A stretch of DNA of 64,000 bases from an uncultured Lactobacillus sp. (lineage in GTDB: Bacteria > Bacillota > Bacilli > Lactobacillales > Lactobacillaceae), in NCBI GenBank assembly GCA_937874185.1, contig CALNAK010000039.1:1-64000 (forward strand), in the 5' to 3' direction. The translations under genes and the position numbers were made by a program. Numbering within the stretch: the stretch's first letter is position 1; the number at the start of each line of letters is the position of its first letter. The notes under the pieces were generated by a model that saw only the letters and a program-made list of their open reading frames with translations, was not told the origin of the DNA and did not search any database. This document shows, piece by piece, positions 50,058 to 59,190 of the stretch.

Positions 50058-51278
50058 TTATGCAAAATACTTAGTAGCCAAAGTCTTATAAATATCAATA
50101 TACTTCAAGTAATCGTCTTCAAAAACATACTCATTGATTTGGTGAGCAGTTTCAATACCAGGTCCAGCAACTACGACTTCAAGGTCAGGATTTGCTTGAA
50201 CAAACTTAGAAGCATCAGTACCACCAGGGGCACCAACTAGGACAATGTTTGCACCTAAAACATCTTTATAACTGTCACGCACTAGTTGCATGAAGTGTGA
50301 ATTGATGTCGGTCTTAACAGGCCAGTTGCTGCTCAATAGCTTGAATTCAAGATTCATCTTTGGATCTGCTTGGTTTAATTTAGCAATCAAATCATTTAAA
50401 TCGGTAATAATTTTATCGTTACCAAATTCGGGAATTGTTCTGATTTTAGCTGTTAATTCAGCATAATCAGGGATGGTATTCTCTTGTTTACCAGCATTCA
50501 TAACTGTAACTGAAGGTTTAGTTGTACCAAGAACGTCGTCTTCAGACTTAGTGATTTCATTGAAATATTCAGCTTGTTTATTATAGTAAGTAATTAAGTT
50601 ATCTAGGGCGTTAACACCAGCTTCTGGCATTGAACTGTGGGCAGCTTTACCATGAGAAATAACTTTATAAGTAACTGAACCTTTGTGGGCACAGAAAGCA
50701 GCGATTCTTGTTTCTGGTTTTTGACCATTGAGTTCAATCAAACCGCTGTCGACTAAACTTTGCATAACTAGATTTGATGAGGAATTACTTGGTTCACCAA
50801 CAACAAGTGATTTGATGTCGTCAGCATAACCAGCTTCAGCAAGTTTCTGTGAACCAATTTCTCCGACTTCTTCACCAACAGTAGCGATAAATTTAATATT
50901 TCCCTTAAAATTAGGATTTTCGTTCAATTCGATCATAGCGATAGCTAAACCTGCAAGGCCACTCTTCATATCAGAAGCTCCACGACCAAAGATTTTGCCA
51001 TCGATATGCTTAGGATTGAAAGGACCATAATTCCATTTACTGTCATCGACTGTTGAAACAACGTCTTCGTGACCAGTAAATCCAAGAATAGGGCCGTCAC
51101 CCTTTTTAATAGAAGCAATAAGGTTATATCTCTCATCATCATATTTGACTAATTCAGACTCGATACCGTTTTTAGCAAATAAATCTTTTAAATAATTGGC
51201 AACTAGTTCTTCATGACCATTGACTGTTTGTAACTTAATTAAATCGTCAAGAATACTAAGTCTTTGTGCTTTATCCAT
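50058..51278 (-). CDS. M20 family metallopeptidase, ArgE/DapE type
   Basis: A 406-residue zinc-dependent deacylase/desuccinylase. Metal ligands are visible: His in LGFTGHEDVV, Asp in FGRGASDMKSG, Glu pair in TVGEEVGEIGS, Glu in VVGEPSNS and a C-terminal His in ETAHQINE. The dimerisation domain starts near AFCAHKGSVTYKVISHGKAA. Annotated in lactobacilli as succinyl-diaminopimelate desuccinylase or a peptidase; no lysine genes are adjacent, so the substrate is open. GGAGGGG precedes ATG. Confidence 0.9.
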   Translation of the reverse strand: MDKAQRLSILDDLIKLQTVNGHEELVANYLKDLFAKNGIESELVKYDDERYNLIASIKKGDGPILGFTGHEDVVSTVDDSKWNYGPFNPKHIDGKIFGRGASDMKSGLAGLAIAMIELNENPNFKGNIKFIATVGEEVGEIGSQKLAEAGYADDIKSLVVGEPSNSSSNLVMQSLVDSGLIELNGQKPETRIAAFCAHKGSVTYKVISHGKAAHSSMPEAGVNALDNLITYYNKQAEYFNEITKSEDDVLGTTKPSVTVMNAGKQENTIPDYAELTAKIRTIPEFGNDKIITDLNDLIAKLNQADPKMNLEFKLLSSNWPVKTDINSHFMQLVRDSYKDVLGANIVLVGAPGGTDASKFVQANPDLEVVVAGPGIETAHQINEYVFEDDYLKYIDIYKTLATKYFA

Positions 51279-51376
51279 ATTTACCCCTCCAAGATACTGT
51301 ATAATATCAATTATAGTTAATTCACTTACTATTTTAGTATTTTTTATTTAGAAAGAGTAACAAAAAGGTGTAGATA

Positions 51377-51550
51377 ATGAATTTATTAATGAAATTGGAT
51401 AGATGGTTAGGTATTTTACTATTAGTAGTTGCTATATTAGGTTTCATCTTCAAATGGTTCAGTAATGGAAACTTAATTTCCGCTGCGGTGGCTGGGGGAG
51501 TCTTGTTACTGATTTCAGCAACAGCTGATATAGATAAACGCGAAAAATAA
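51377..51550 (+). CDS. small membrane protein (57 residues)
   Basis: MNLLMKLDRWLGILLLVVAI begins two hydrophobic segments separated by KWFSNGNLIS; the tail is DIDKREK. AAAAGGTGTAG precedes ATG. Conserved-looking small gene at a stable locus; function unknown. A terminator overlaps its stop codon. Confidence 0.6.
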   Translation: MNLLMKLDRWLGILLLVVAILGFIFKWFSNGNLISAAVAGGVLLLISATADIDKREK

Positions 51551-51587
51551 AGCAAGCATCAGTTTTTACGCTGACACTTGCTTTTTT
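51549..51587. terminator. bidirectional terminator
   Basis: AAGCAAG-TCAG pairs with CTGA-CTTGCTT across an eight-base loop with T6. Sits between convergent small genes. Confidence 0.75.
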
Positions 51588-51593
51588 GATTGT

Positions 51594-51773
51594 TTAATTT
51601 ACTTTCTTACGGCCCTCAGGTGTATAGCGGCTCTTCTTATATCTTTTATATAGGTAATAAATTCCACCTACAATAGCTGCCACGATAATTAATGGTAAGA
51701 TTAGGTGCATGAAGATAGAGAATAGTAATAGGGCAATGAAAAAGCCTAAAACATATTTCCAAATATTATTCAT
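51594..51773 (-). CDS. small membrane protein (59 residues)
   Basis: MNNIWKYVLGFFIALLLFSI and a second hydrophobic segment (LPLIIVAAIVGGIYYLY) are followed by the basic tail KRYKKSRYTPEGRKKVN. AAGGAGAAC precedes ATG. Function unknown. Confidence 0.65.
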   Translation of the reverse strand: MNNIWKYVLGFFIALLLFSIFMHLILPLIIVAAIVGGIYYLYKRYKKSRYTPEGRKKVN

Positions 51774-51848
51774 TTAGTTCTCCTTTTCTACTTGTATATT
51801 AGAGTTTATTCGTATTTACGTGGTTAAGTCAAGTAAAAAACATTTTTG

Positions 51849-51877
51849 TTGACAATCAATTAGGAACCCAGTATAGT
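51849..51877 (+). promoter_or_regulatory. consensus sigma-A promoter
   Basis: TTGACA and TATAGT are 17 bp apart. The promoter is the closest to consensus in the window and drives the 43-residue gene at 51937, about 60 bp downstream. Confidence 0.8.
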
Positions 51878-51936
51878 AATCCACAGTCGCTACCTCTTAT
51901 ATATAAGATATACGGAACAAGAAGGAGGCGTGAATA

Positions 51937-52068
51937 ATGAAATATAGAATTCTTTTAGATCTTAACGATCAATTATTCACAGCAGTTGATATCAATGATA
52001 GCAATGTTTATGGTAATGGTACAACCATCGAAAAAGCTGTCGCTAATTTGAAACATAAAGCTGCATAA
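51937..52068 (+). CDS. small soluble protein (43 residues)
   Basis: MKYRILLDLNDQLFTAVDIN, then a Gly/Asn turn and helix EKAVANLKHKAA. AAGGAGG lies eight bases before ATG. With a near-consensus promoter and its own terminator it is probably highly expressed. Unknown function. Confidence 0.7.
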   Translation: MKYRILLDLNDQLFTAVDINDSNVYGNGTTIEKAVANLKHKAA

Positions 52069-52080
52069 AAAAATATAGTA

Positions 52081-52113
52081 AAAAAGTCGAGATGACTCAC
52101 ATCTCGGCTTTTT
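52081..52113. terminator. bidirectional terminator
   Basis: AAAAAGTCGAGATG pairs with CATCTCGGCTTTTT across a short loop. Confidence 0.9.
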
Positions 52114-52115
52114 GT

Positions 52116-52622
52116 TTACTCTGGATTTTCGACTGCAAAGTCACCAAAGGTTGCATTAACTGCTTTGGCCAAGGCATGTGGCTCAACTAAAAGTGATTGA
52201 CCAACTTTACCTGCGGAAACGATAATCTTTTCAGCCTCATCAGCTTCTTTAGAGAAGTAGATAGGGTAGTTGTGCAATGAATGGATTCCAACCGGGCTAT
52301 TAGCACCATGTTCAAAGCCACTAGTTTTAACTAGATCTTTCAATGGCACCATACCGACTTTTTTATTGCCAGATAATTTGGCTAATTCTTTATAGCTAAG
52401 ATGTTTGTCTAGTGGCAACATTCCAACTAATGGACCAGTCTTATTTCCAGTTAATACTAAAGTCTTATAGATTTTGTAGCCATCACGAGAACTCTCATCG
52501 GTTACTAATTCCTGAGTGTCACCATCAGCTTCTGTTTCGAAAGTCATCGCTTCATAACTTACTTTTTCTTTATCCAAAATCTTTTCAACTAATGTCTTTT
52601 GTATCTTTTTCTTTTTACTCAT
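52116..52622 (-). CDS. ybaK: YbaK/EbsC Cys-tRNA deacylase
   Basis: A 168-residue YbaK-type protein that hydrolyses mischarged Cys-tRNA(Pro). It shows the family strand YKTLVLTGNKTGPLVGMLPL, the catalytic Lys region LAKLSGNKKVGMVPLKDLVK, and TSGFEHGANSPVGIHS. ATG 52622 has GGTGAC upstream; the longer frame uses TTG without a site. Confidence 0.92.
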   Translation of the reverse strand: MSKKKKIQKTLVEKILDKEKVSYEAMTFETEADGDTQELVTDESSRDGYKIYKTLVLTGNKTGPLVGMLPLDKHLSYKELAKLSGNKKVGMVPLKDLVKTSGFEHGANSPVGIHSLHNYPIYFSKEADEAEKIIVSAGKVGQSLLVEPHALAKAVNATFGDFAVENPE

Positions 52623-52794
52623 ATTCGTCACCAATTCCTAAACCTTATGCTTACTATAGTATATAATAACAAAGCAACCACCTATATCAAAAATAACTGA
52701 CATTTAAATAGGTAGTTTTTTCATATTTTTTATATATTTTAAATTATATTGTTATATAATTATTAGCATCACAACAGGACGAGGAGCGATTAGA

Positions 52795-52968
52795 ATGAGC
52801 TTTTTTAAAAAACATGAAGAAGATCCTGCCGAAAATGATTTTGTCAAAATTTCACAAGAAATTAAGAATAGTCCCGAAAAATTATCTGAGGCTCAAAAAT
52901 TATTTAAAGATGATGAATCTTTACGAAAACAAGTAACTGGAAAGAAAGAACAACCTAAGAGTAATTAA
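52795..52968 (+). CDS. small charged protein (57 residues)
   Basis: MSFFKKHEEDPAENDFVKIS, a helix with PEKLSEAQKLFKDDESLRKQ, and a Lys-rich tail. GAGGAGCG precedes ATG. Soluble and highly charged; I recognise no family. Confidence 0.65.
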   Translation: MSFFKKHEEDPAENDFVKISQEIKNSPEKLSEAQKLFKDDESLRKQVTGKKEQPKSN

Positions 52969-53025
52969 GTTGGTATAAGTATTCTGAGCTAATTTAGTTG
53001 TTTTAATTAGTCTGGGTTTTAAGTC

Positions 53026-53065
53026 AAAAACACTAATTCTAGGAGTTAATAGGATTAGTGTTTTT
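53026..53065. terminator. terminator
   Basis: AAAAACACTAATTCT pairs with AGGATTAGTGTTTTT. Confidence 0.8.
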
Positions 53066-53102
53066 GCTTTATATAAAGAATTCAATTTAAATAGGAAGAA
53101 CC

Positions 53103-53127
53103 GAGCAATTAAGTTGCTCTTTTTTTA
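53103..53127 (+). terminator. second, tandem terminator
   Basis: GAGCAA-TTAAG-TTGCTC followed by eight T. Confidence 0.8.
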
Positions 53128-53212
53128 TATTTATGATTATTATTTAAAACTAATGCTTCTAATAATTAATATCGTATGATATAGTATTAAAAAAGGGAAA
53201 GAGGTGCACTGA

Positions 53213-53614
53213 ATGGACGCATTAACAAGTAAATACCGAGTTTTTGAAACGAATGTATTATTAGAAAGATTTTTAACTTATCGTGAAGTATTCACAGAAT
53301 ATTTTAAGACGATGAAAGTAATTGAACGTGGGGAAGCACTACGATATGAAACATATTCACGCTTAGCCGATAATTATATGTCAAATGTTCATCGATTTAT
53401 CGAGTTATGTAATTCATATATTACAAAGTATAATCTTGAGGAAACTGTCATCGTTGATAGTTTGGATAATTATCTTGTAGAATTGATCAGTGCGCTGAAC
53501 TGTCTAAACTATGATCAGGATTTGATTGATCATTTAAGATTGGAAGAGTCAAAACAAAAAATTCAATCAAGTGAAGTTCAATTTATGGATACTATTAAAT
53601 ATTTAACCAAATAA
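53213..53614 (+). CDS. hypothetical helical protein
   Basis: A 133-residue soluble, all-helical protein (YRVFETNVLLERFLTYREVF near the N-terminus). I recognise no family. AGAGGTG lies eight bases before ATG. It stands before prmA but has its own terminator. Confidence 0.6.
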   Translation: MDALTSKYRVFETNVLLERFLTYREVFTEYFKTMKVIERGEALRYETYSRLADNYMSNVHRFIELCNSYITKYNLEETVIVDSLDNYLVELISALNCLNYDQDLIDHLRLEESKQKIQSSEVQFMDTIKYLTK

Positions 53615-53636
53615 GACGCCTAACGTCTTTTTTTTA
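53613..53636 (+). terminator. terminator
   Basis: AAGACG-CCTAA-CGTCTT followed by T7, overlapping the end of the preceding gene. Confidence 0.75.
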
Positions 53637-53677
53637 TTGCCAATTTTTAGTAATCTTATTAATAATGGAGGAACATT

Positions 53678-54595
53678 ATGCTTTGGAAAAAAATAACTGT
53701 ATCAATCCCGAATGATTTTGATCCTGAGATCATTTCAGATGTCTTTATGCGTGTTGGCGCACAAGGAACAGAAATGGTCGATGATGAAGATAAAAATGTG
53801 AAAACAAAAATTAATTCTTATTTCGATGAGAATAATTTTGCTGAAAAGATTATTACTGATTTGAAGAAACAAATTAATGGTTTACCGGAATTTGGTTTTG
53901 ACGTAACTGGTGTCGAGGTTTCTGTTAGTGAAATGGACGATAGTAGTTGGGAAAATGAATGGAAGAAATATTACCATCCTGTCAAAATTAGTCGTTACTT
54001 GACTGTCGTACCGAATTGGTTGGACTATCAGCCTAAATATGCGGACGAACATATCATTAAAATGGATCCTGGTAAGTCTTTTGGAACCGGAACTCATCCG
54101 ACAACGTATTCTTGTATGCAAGCCTTAGAATTGATTCTAGGGGATGCTAACTCACTTTATGATGTTGGTACTGGCTCAGGCATCTTATCAATTCAGGCAC
54201 GTCAACTAGGTGTTAAAGATATTAAAGCCTTTGATCTTGATCCTGAAGCTGTTGCGGCAGCCAAAGAAAATATCCAAATGAATCCTGGCTGTGAAGATAT
54301 TGAAGTCTTTGAGAATTCATTATTAGATGGCGTTGACGGTAAAGTTGATGTGATTGTGGCTAATATTTTGTGGGATATTGTTTTACAATTTATCCCTGAT
54401 ATTAATTCTCACTTAAATGATAACGGATTTGTGATATTGTCTGGTATTATTAATGAAAAGGAATCTTTAATTGATGAAAAAATGACCGAACAAGGCTTTA
54501 TTATGTTAGAAGCCTTCCATTTAAAGGGCTGGTCAACCTTGATTTACAGAAGAAAAGAAGAGTACGAGGCGGAAGATGGAGCAATACTTCGTTAA
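53678..54595 (+). CDS. prmA: ribosomal protein L11 methyltransferase
   Basis: A 305-residue PrmA. The N-terminal recognition domain includes MDDSSWENEWKKYYHPVKI, and the SAM-binding site is YDVGTGSGILSIQARQLG. The NPPF-like motif is VANILWDIV. It trimethylates L11 at several amines. GGAGGAAC precedes ATG. It overlaps rsmE by 20 bases, the conserved prmA-rsmE-relA-dtd order. Confidence 0.96.
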   Translation: MLWKKITVSIPNDFDPEIISDVFMRVGAQGTEMVDDEDKNVKTKINSYFDENNFAEKIITDLKKQINGLPEFGFDVTGVEVSVSEMDDSSWENEWKKYYHPVKISRYLTVVPNWLDYQPKYADEHIIKMDPGKSFGTGTHPTTYSCMQALELILGDANSLYDVGTGSGILSIQARQLGVKDIKAFDLDPEAVAAAKENIQMNPGCEDIEVFENSLLDGVDGKVDVIVANILWDIVLQFIPDINSHLNDNGFVILSGIINEKESLIDEKMTEQGFIMLEAFHLKGWSTLIYRRKEEYEAEDGAILR

Positions 54596-55325
54596 TAAAA
54601 CGATTGATAACAATAAATTTGTAATAGACGATTCGGAAACGGTGAAACATATGGCCAAAGTTTTACGCCATAAGGCTGGAGACGTGGTTTATTTGGTCGA
54701 TGAAACTGAATCATTATTCTCAGCAACAATCAAAGATATTGACCAAACTGAAATGACGATTACAACTGAAGTGGAGAAGTCTACTAAGACCACAACTGAA
54801 ATGCCAATTGGTGTTTCAATTGCCTGCTCATTGTCTAAAAAAGATAAAGTCGAGTGGATAACTCAAAAGGCAACCGAATTAGGAGCAAAACAAATAATTT
54901 TCTTCAATTCTAAATATTCGATTATGAATTGGAAAAAGAATGTTGTAGAAAAGAAGTTGTCACGACTACAAGAAATTGCTAAGAATGCAGCCCAACAGTC
55001 GAAGAGAAGAATTATTCCAGAAGTTATTTATATCGACAACCTGAAAGACTTACTTCAATATAAAGCTGAAGCTAGTTTAGTAGCTTATGAAGAATCGGCC
55101 AAAGATGGTGAGATTAGCCTTCTAGCTAGGACCTTAAACGAAGAACCCAAATCAGTTCTTTGTACCTTTGGTCCAGAAGGTGGATTTGCTCCAGACGAGA
55201 TCGACTTTCTGAATGAAAATGATTTTGCTTCAGTCGGTCTTGGACCTAGAATTATGCGAGCAGAAACTGCACCCATGTACTTCCTATCAGTGCTATCATA
55301 TAAATACGAACTAACTGTAAAATGA
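54576..55325 (+). CDS. rsmE: 16S rRNA m3U1498 methyltransferase
   Basis: A 249-residue SPOUT methyltransferase: N-terminal PUA-like domain with HMAKVLRHKAGDVVYLVDE, then the trefoil knot with KVEWITQKATELGAKQIIFF, CTFGPEGGFAPDEIDF and LGPRIMRAETAPMYFLSVL. Methylates 16S rRNA U1498. The start lies in the end of prmA. Confidence 0.96.
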   Translation: MEQYFVNKTIDNNKFVIDDSETVKHMAKVLRHKAGDVVYLVDETESLFSATIKDIDQTEMTITTEVEKSTKTTTEMPIGVSIACSLSKKDKVEWITQKATELGAKQIIFFNSKYSIMNWKKNVVEKKLSRLQEIAKNAAQQSKRRIIPEVIYIDNLKDLLQYKAEASLVAYEESAKDGEISLLARTLNEEPKSVLCTFGPEGGFAPDEIDFLNENDFASVGLGPRIMRAETAPMYFLSVLSYKYELTVK

Positions 55326-55335
55326 GGAATTTATT

Positions 55336-55674
55336 TTGAAAAATATTTGGAAAATCGTTGAAAAGTCAAAAACGACTTACATTGCTTTAATATCAATTGT
55401 TCTAGTATTCATTATGCCAATTTTGTTTAACCTCTTTCATTTGGGAAGAACAAATCGTATCGTTTGGCTATTTTTTGTTATTAATATTTTCTTTGCCGGT
55501 TTTATCGGTTGGTTCTCGAGAAAATACGAATTATCTTTTTATAATTTGGTGATTTTCCCAGTGATCTTTGTCGTGAGCGTTTTTGTAAAATATGGCAAAT
55601 ATGGCTACTTTTTAGCGGGAATTTATCTAGTTTTAAGTATTTTAATATATTTCTTATTTGAAAAAGAAAAATAA
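55336..55674 (+). CDS. small membrane protein between rsmE and relA
   Basis: A 112-residue protein with four hydrophobic segments (from ALISIVLVFIMPILFNLF on). It begins at TTG behind GAGGAAT, ten bases after the rsmE stop, and is probably the third gene of that operon. Function unknown. Confidence 0.75.
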   Translation: MKNIWKIVEKSKTTYIALISIVLVFIMPILFNLFHLGRTNRIVWLFFVINIFFAGFIGWFSRKYELSFYNLVIFPVIFVVSVFVKYGKYGYFLAGIYLVLSILIYFLFEKEK

Positions 55675-55716
55675 TTGTACATTTTGCAATAAAGCAATCA
55701 TAATAATATGTAAACT

Positions 55717-55741
55717 AAAAAGCACTCGATGAGTGCTTTTT
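55717..55741 (+). terminator. terminator before relA
   Basis: AAAAAGCACTC-GAT-GAGTGCTTTTT. Confidence 0.9.
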
Positions 55742-55761
55742 ATTGTAACGGGGTGAATTGA

Positions 55762-57999
55762 ATGAAGAAGAATAAAGATTATACTCCTGAGGAAGTTTTG
55801 GACATTTGTCGCAGTTATATGAATGATGATCATGTGGAGTTTGTTAATCGAGCTTACACATTTGCTGCTTATGTTCATAAAGAACAAAAACGCGCTACTG
55901 GTGAACCATATATTATTCACCCAACTCAGGTTGCACAAATACTAGCATCATTGAATATGGATCCATATACAGTTGCTGCTGGTTATTTGCATGATGTTGT
56001 TGAGGATACGAATATTACCTTAGGGGATGTTCGTGAATTATTTGGGGACCAAGTTGCAACAATCGTTGATGGTGTGACAAAAATTAGTAAGTATAAGTAT
56101 CATTCACACCAAGAATTATTAGCTGAAAATCACCGTAAGATGTTACTCGCTACGGCTAAAGACTTGCGTGTCATTATGGTCAAGTTGGCTGATCGTTTAC
56201 ATAATATGAGAACCTTGAAGGCTTTGCGACCAGATAAACAACGTCGTATTGCTAATGAAACTTTGGAAATTTATGCTCCATTAGCTGACCGTTTAGGTAT
56301 TAGCAAGATTAAATGGGAACTTGAGGATTTGTCATTACATTACATTAATCCTCAACAGTACTATCGAATCGTGCATTTGATGAATAGTAAAAGAGATCAA
56401 CGTGAAGCTTATATTGCTGAAGCTATCGACTATATTAAAACTAGTGTTGATGCTTTAGGTATCAAGTATGATATTTATGGTCGTCCAAAGCATATCTATT
56501 CTATCTATAAGAAGATGCGTGACAAGCATAAGCAATTTTCTGAATTGTATGACTTGTTGGCTATTAGAATTGTCGTTGATTCTGTTAAAGATTGTTATGC
56601 TGTTTTAGGTTCAATTCACTCCAAGTGGAAGCCAATCCCCGGTCGTTTCAAGGATTATATTGCTGTACCTAAGGCCAATGGATATCAATCATTACATACA
56701 ACAATCATTGGACCTGGTGGACAGCCACTAGAAGTTCAGATCAGAACTTTTTCAATGCACCAAGTTGCTGAATATGGTGTTGCCGCTCACTGGGCCTACA
56801 AAGAAGGTAACTTTGAAGGAGTTCACTTAGATGACGATGAACAAAAAATCGATGTCTTCCGTGAAATCCTTGAATTGCAGGAGAACTCTGATAACGCTTC
56901 TGACTTCATGAAATCAGTTAAAGGTGAAATCTTTAATGATCGAGTTTACGTCTTTACACCTGAAGGCGAAGTTATCGAATTACCAAAGGGTGCAGTTACC
57001 TTGGATTTTGCCTATCAAGTGCATACTGAAGTAGGTAATCATTCCGTTGGTGCAAAAATCAATGGCAAAATGGTGCCCTTGAATTATCAATTGAAGAATG
57101 GTGACATTGTTGAAATGTTGACTAATTCAAGCACATCACCAAGTCGTGACTGGGTAAACGTCGTTTATACTTCACGTGCTCGTAACAAAATCAAACGTTA
57201 CTTCAGGACTAAGGATCGTGAAGAAAATATTATCCTTGGCCGTGAAATGATTGAAGATGAATTAAAGAACCGTTCATTGTCTAGCAAGAAGTATCTCGAT
57301 AAGAAACATCTTGAAATTGCGATGAAGATTTTCAATTATACTGAGCCGGATGAATTATTCAATTCTGTTGGTTACGGTGAACTTTCACCAATTAACGTGG
57401 TTCATAAACTTTTGAATGAAGATCCCGAGAAGAAAAAAGAAGCTGAAAAGAAGGAATTAGAAGAGCAGGTTATTTCTAATTCTGATAACAACAAGAAAAA
57501 GACACAACCACAAACTGAGAGTCCTAAAGTAAAGAAAGAACGGAACAATGCTAATAACAGTATTTCCGTTCAAGGAATCGATAATTTGTTGATTCGTTTG
57601 GCTAAATGTTGCAGTCCAATCCCGGGTGATCCAATTGTTGGATATATCACCAAGGGACGCGGTTTAACGATTCACCGGGCTGATTGTCCCAATGTTCAAA
57701 GCGAAGAGGCTAGAAGACGTTTTATTGACGTTAGCTGGGATAATGTAACCTTAGAGAAACGTTATAATGCTGAACTTGATATTTATGCCTTTAACCGTAA
57801 TGGCTTAATCAATGAAGTTTTGCAGGTTATCAATTCAAATACCAACACGCTCAACAATGTGATTGGCCGTTTAGATAAAGAAAAAATGGCTATTGTCCAT
57901 GTAAGTATCGGTGTCAATAACAAGGAGCATTTGGATAACATTATTTCTAAATTGAAGAATATTCCAAATGTTTATGAAATTAAAAGGACGGTAGCTTAG
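55762..57999 (+). CDS. relA: bifunctional (p)ppGpp synthetase/hydrolase
   Basis: A 745-residue Rel of the long RSH family. HD hydrolase domain: YIIHPTQVAQILA and GYLHDVVEDT, with VKLADRLHNMRTL, so hydrolase residues are present. Synthetase: YDIYGRPKHIYSIYKKM and ANGYQSLHTTIIGPGGQPLE. TGS domain: YVFTPEGEVIELPKGAVTLD. Then zinc-finger region (AKCCSPIPGD) and ACT domain at the C-terminus. It sets the stringent response. GGGGTG precedes ATG. dtd starts at the next base after its stop. Confidence 0.97.
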   Translation: MKKNKDYTPEEVLDICRSYMNDDHVEFVNRAYTFAAYVHKEQKRATGEPYIIHPTQVAQILASLNMDPYTVAAGYLHDVVEDTNITLGDVRELFGDQVATIVDGVTKISKYKYHSHQELLAENHRKMLLATAKDLRVIMVKLADRLHNMRTLKALRPDKQRRIANETLEIYAPLADRLGISKIKWELEDLSLHYINPQQYYRIVHLMNSKRDQREAYIAEAIDYIKTSVDALGIKYDIYGRPKHIYSIYKKMRDKHKQFSELYDLLAIRIVVDSVKDCYAVLGSIHSKWKPIPGRFKDYIAVPKANGYQSLHTTIIGPGGQPLEVQIRTFSMHQVAEYGVAAHWAYKEGNFEGVHLDDDEQKIDVFREILELQENSDNASDFMKSVKGEIFNDRVYVFTPEGEVIELPKGAVTLDFAYQVHTEVGNHSVGAKINGKMVPLNYQLKNGDIVEMLTNSSTSPSRDWVNVVYTSRARNKIKRYFRTKDREENIILGREMIEDELKNRSLSSKKYLDKKHLEIAMKIFNYTEPDELFNSVGYGELSPINVVHKLLNEDPEKKKEAEKKELEEQVISNSDNNKKKTQPQTESPKVKKERNNANNSISVQGIDNLLIRLAKCCSPIPGDPIVGYITKGRGLTIHRADCPNVQSEEARRRFIDVSWDNVTLEKRYNAELDIYAFNRNGLINEVLQVINSNTNTLNNVIGRLDKEKMAIVHVSIGVNNKEHLDNIISKLKNIPNVYEIKRTVA

Positions 58000-58437
58000 A
58001 TGAAGGTTGTTATACAACGAGTGTCTGAAGCTAAGGTTACTGTTGATGACAAAATCCTCGGTCAAATTGATCAAGGATTTTGTTTGTTAGTGGCCTTTGC
58101 AGATGAAGATACGGATGAAACAATTGACTATATGGCAAGAAAAATTGCCAACATGCGCGTTTTCTCAGATTCTGATGATAAAATGAACTTATCAATAAAG
58201 GATGTTAACGGGCAAATCTTGTCAATTTCACAATTTACGTTATATGCTGATACTAAGCATGGAAATCGACCAAGTTTTACTGGCGCGGGTAACTTTGAAA
58301 CGTCCAGCAAAAGGTATGATCAATTTAATGAGGAATTACGTAAACATGATTTGAACGTTGAAACTGGCGAATTTGGTGCTGATATGAAAGTATCATTAAC
58401 CAATGATGGACCAGTGACTATTTTAATGGAGAGATAA
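58000..58437 (+). CDS. dtd: D-aminoacyl-tRNA deacylase
   Basis: A 145-residue DTD that removes D-amino acids from tRNA. MKVVIQRVSEAKVTVDDKIL, the SQFTLYADTKHGNRPSF motif and the NDGPVTILMER end hold the two active-site motifs (SQxTL and NxGPVT). It follows relA directly and is two bases before the next gene. Confidence 0.96.
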   Translation: MKVVIQRVSEAKVTVDDKILGQIDQGFCLLVAFADEDTDETIDYMARKIANMRVFSDSDDKMNLSIKDVNGQILSISQFTLYADTKHGNRPSFTGAGNFETSSKRYDQFNEELRKHDLNVETGEFGADMKVSLTNDGPVTILMER

Positions 58438-58439
58438 TA

Positions 58440-59063
58440 ATGAAAAGTATTGTTTGGGATTTTGATGACACGATTGCTAATAGTTATCTAGGTATTGTTG
58501 CGGCAACTCAGGAATCCCTACGGGAAAATTTCGATATTAGTTTGTCAAAAGATACTATTTTTAAGGAAGCTAAGAAGACTTCTGTCAGAGATTTTGCGGC
58601 TGGCTTGTTAAAAGATCAAGAAGACCCTAAGAAAGCCGTTGCTGATTTCTACAAAACGTATCATCTAAATGAAAAGAAGTACCATGATAAAATCACTTTG
58701 GTACCACATATTAAAGATGTTTTGGAATACTGTGATAATGAACATGCAATGCAGTTTATTGTGACACACCGTGATCAATCAATTTTTGATTTAGCTAAAT
58801 CATTAGGGATTGAACATTATTTCAAGGAAATTATCAGTGTCGCTGACGGTCATAAAAGAAAGCCTAATCCAGAAATGTTGCATTATTTGATGGACAAATA
58901 TGACTTGAAAAAGGATGATCTTTGGGTCGTTGGTGATCGTGAGATTGATATGAAATTTGGTAAAACAGTAGGTGCAAATACAATTTTGTTGAATACAGAC
59001 GAAGTTGATTTTGCCTACGATTATCGTGTTAGTGATTTAATTGAAATTGAAAAAATTATTTAA
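58440..59063 (+). CDS. HAD family hydrolase (phosphoglycolate phosphatase-like)
   Basis: A 207-residue HAD subfamily IA phosphatase: motif I VWDFDDTIANSY, motif II FIVTHRD, motif III Lys in HKRKPNPEML and motif IV WVVGDREIDMKFG. Third gene of the relA-dtd operon, ended by a strong terminator. Substrate unknown. Confidence 0.92.
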   Translation: MKSIVWDFDDTIANSYLGIVAATQESLRENFDISLSKDTIFKEAKKTSVRDFAAGLLKDQEDPKKAVADFYKTYHLNEKKYHDKITLVPHIKDVLEYCDNEHAMQFIVTHRDQSIFDLAKSLGIEHYFKEIISVADGHKRKPNPEMLHYLMDKYDLKKDDLWVVGDREIDMKFGKTVGANTILLNTDEVDFAYDYRVSDLIEIEKII

Positions 59064-59070
59064 ATTTGAA

Positions 59071-59111
59071 GGAACCATGCCGTTGTTGATGAACAGTATG
59101 GTTCCTTTTTT
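59071..59111 (+). terminator. terminator of the relA operon
   Basis: GGAACCATGC pairs with GTATGGTTCC (one G-T pair), followed by T6. Confidence 0.88.
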
Positions 59112-59190
59112 GCGAACGAGTAGATAAATTTTAATTGTTGTAGCACGGATAAATTGTTATCATGACAAATATAATTAACTGGAGAAAAAT

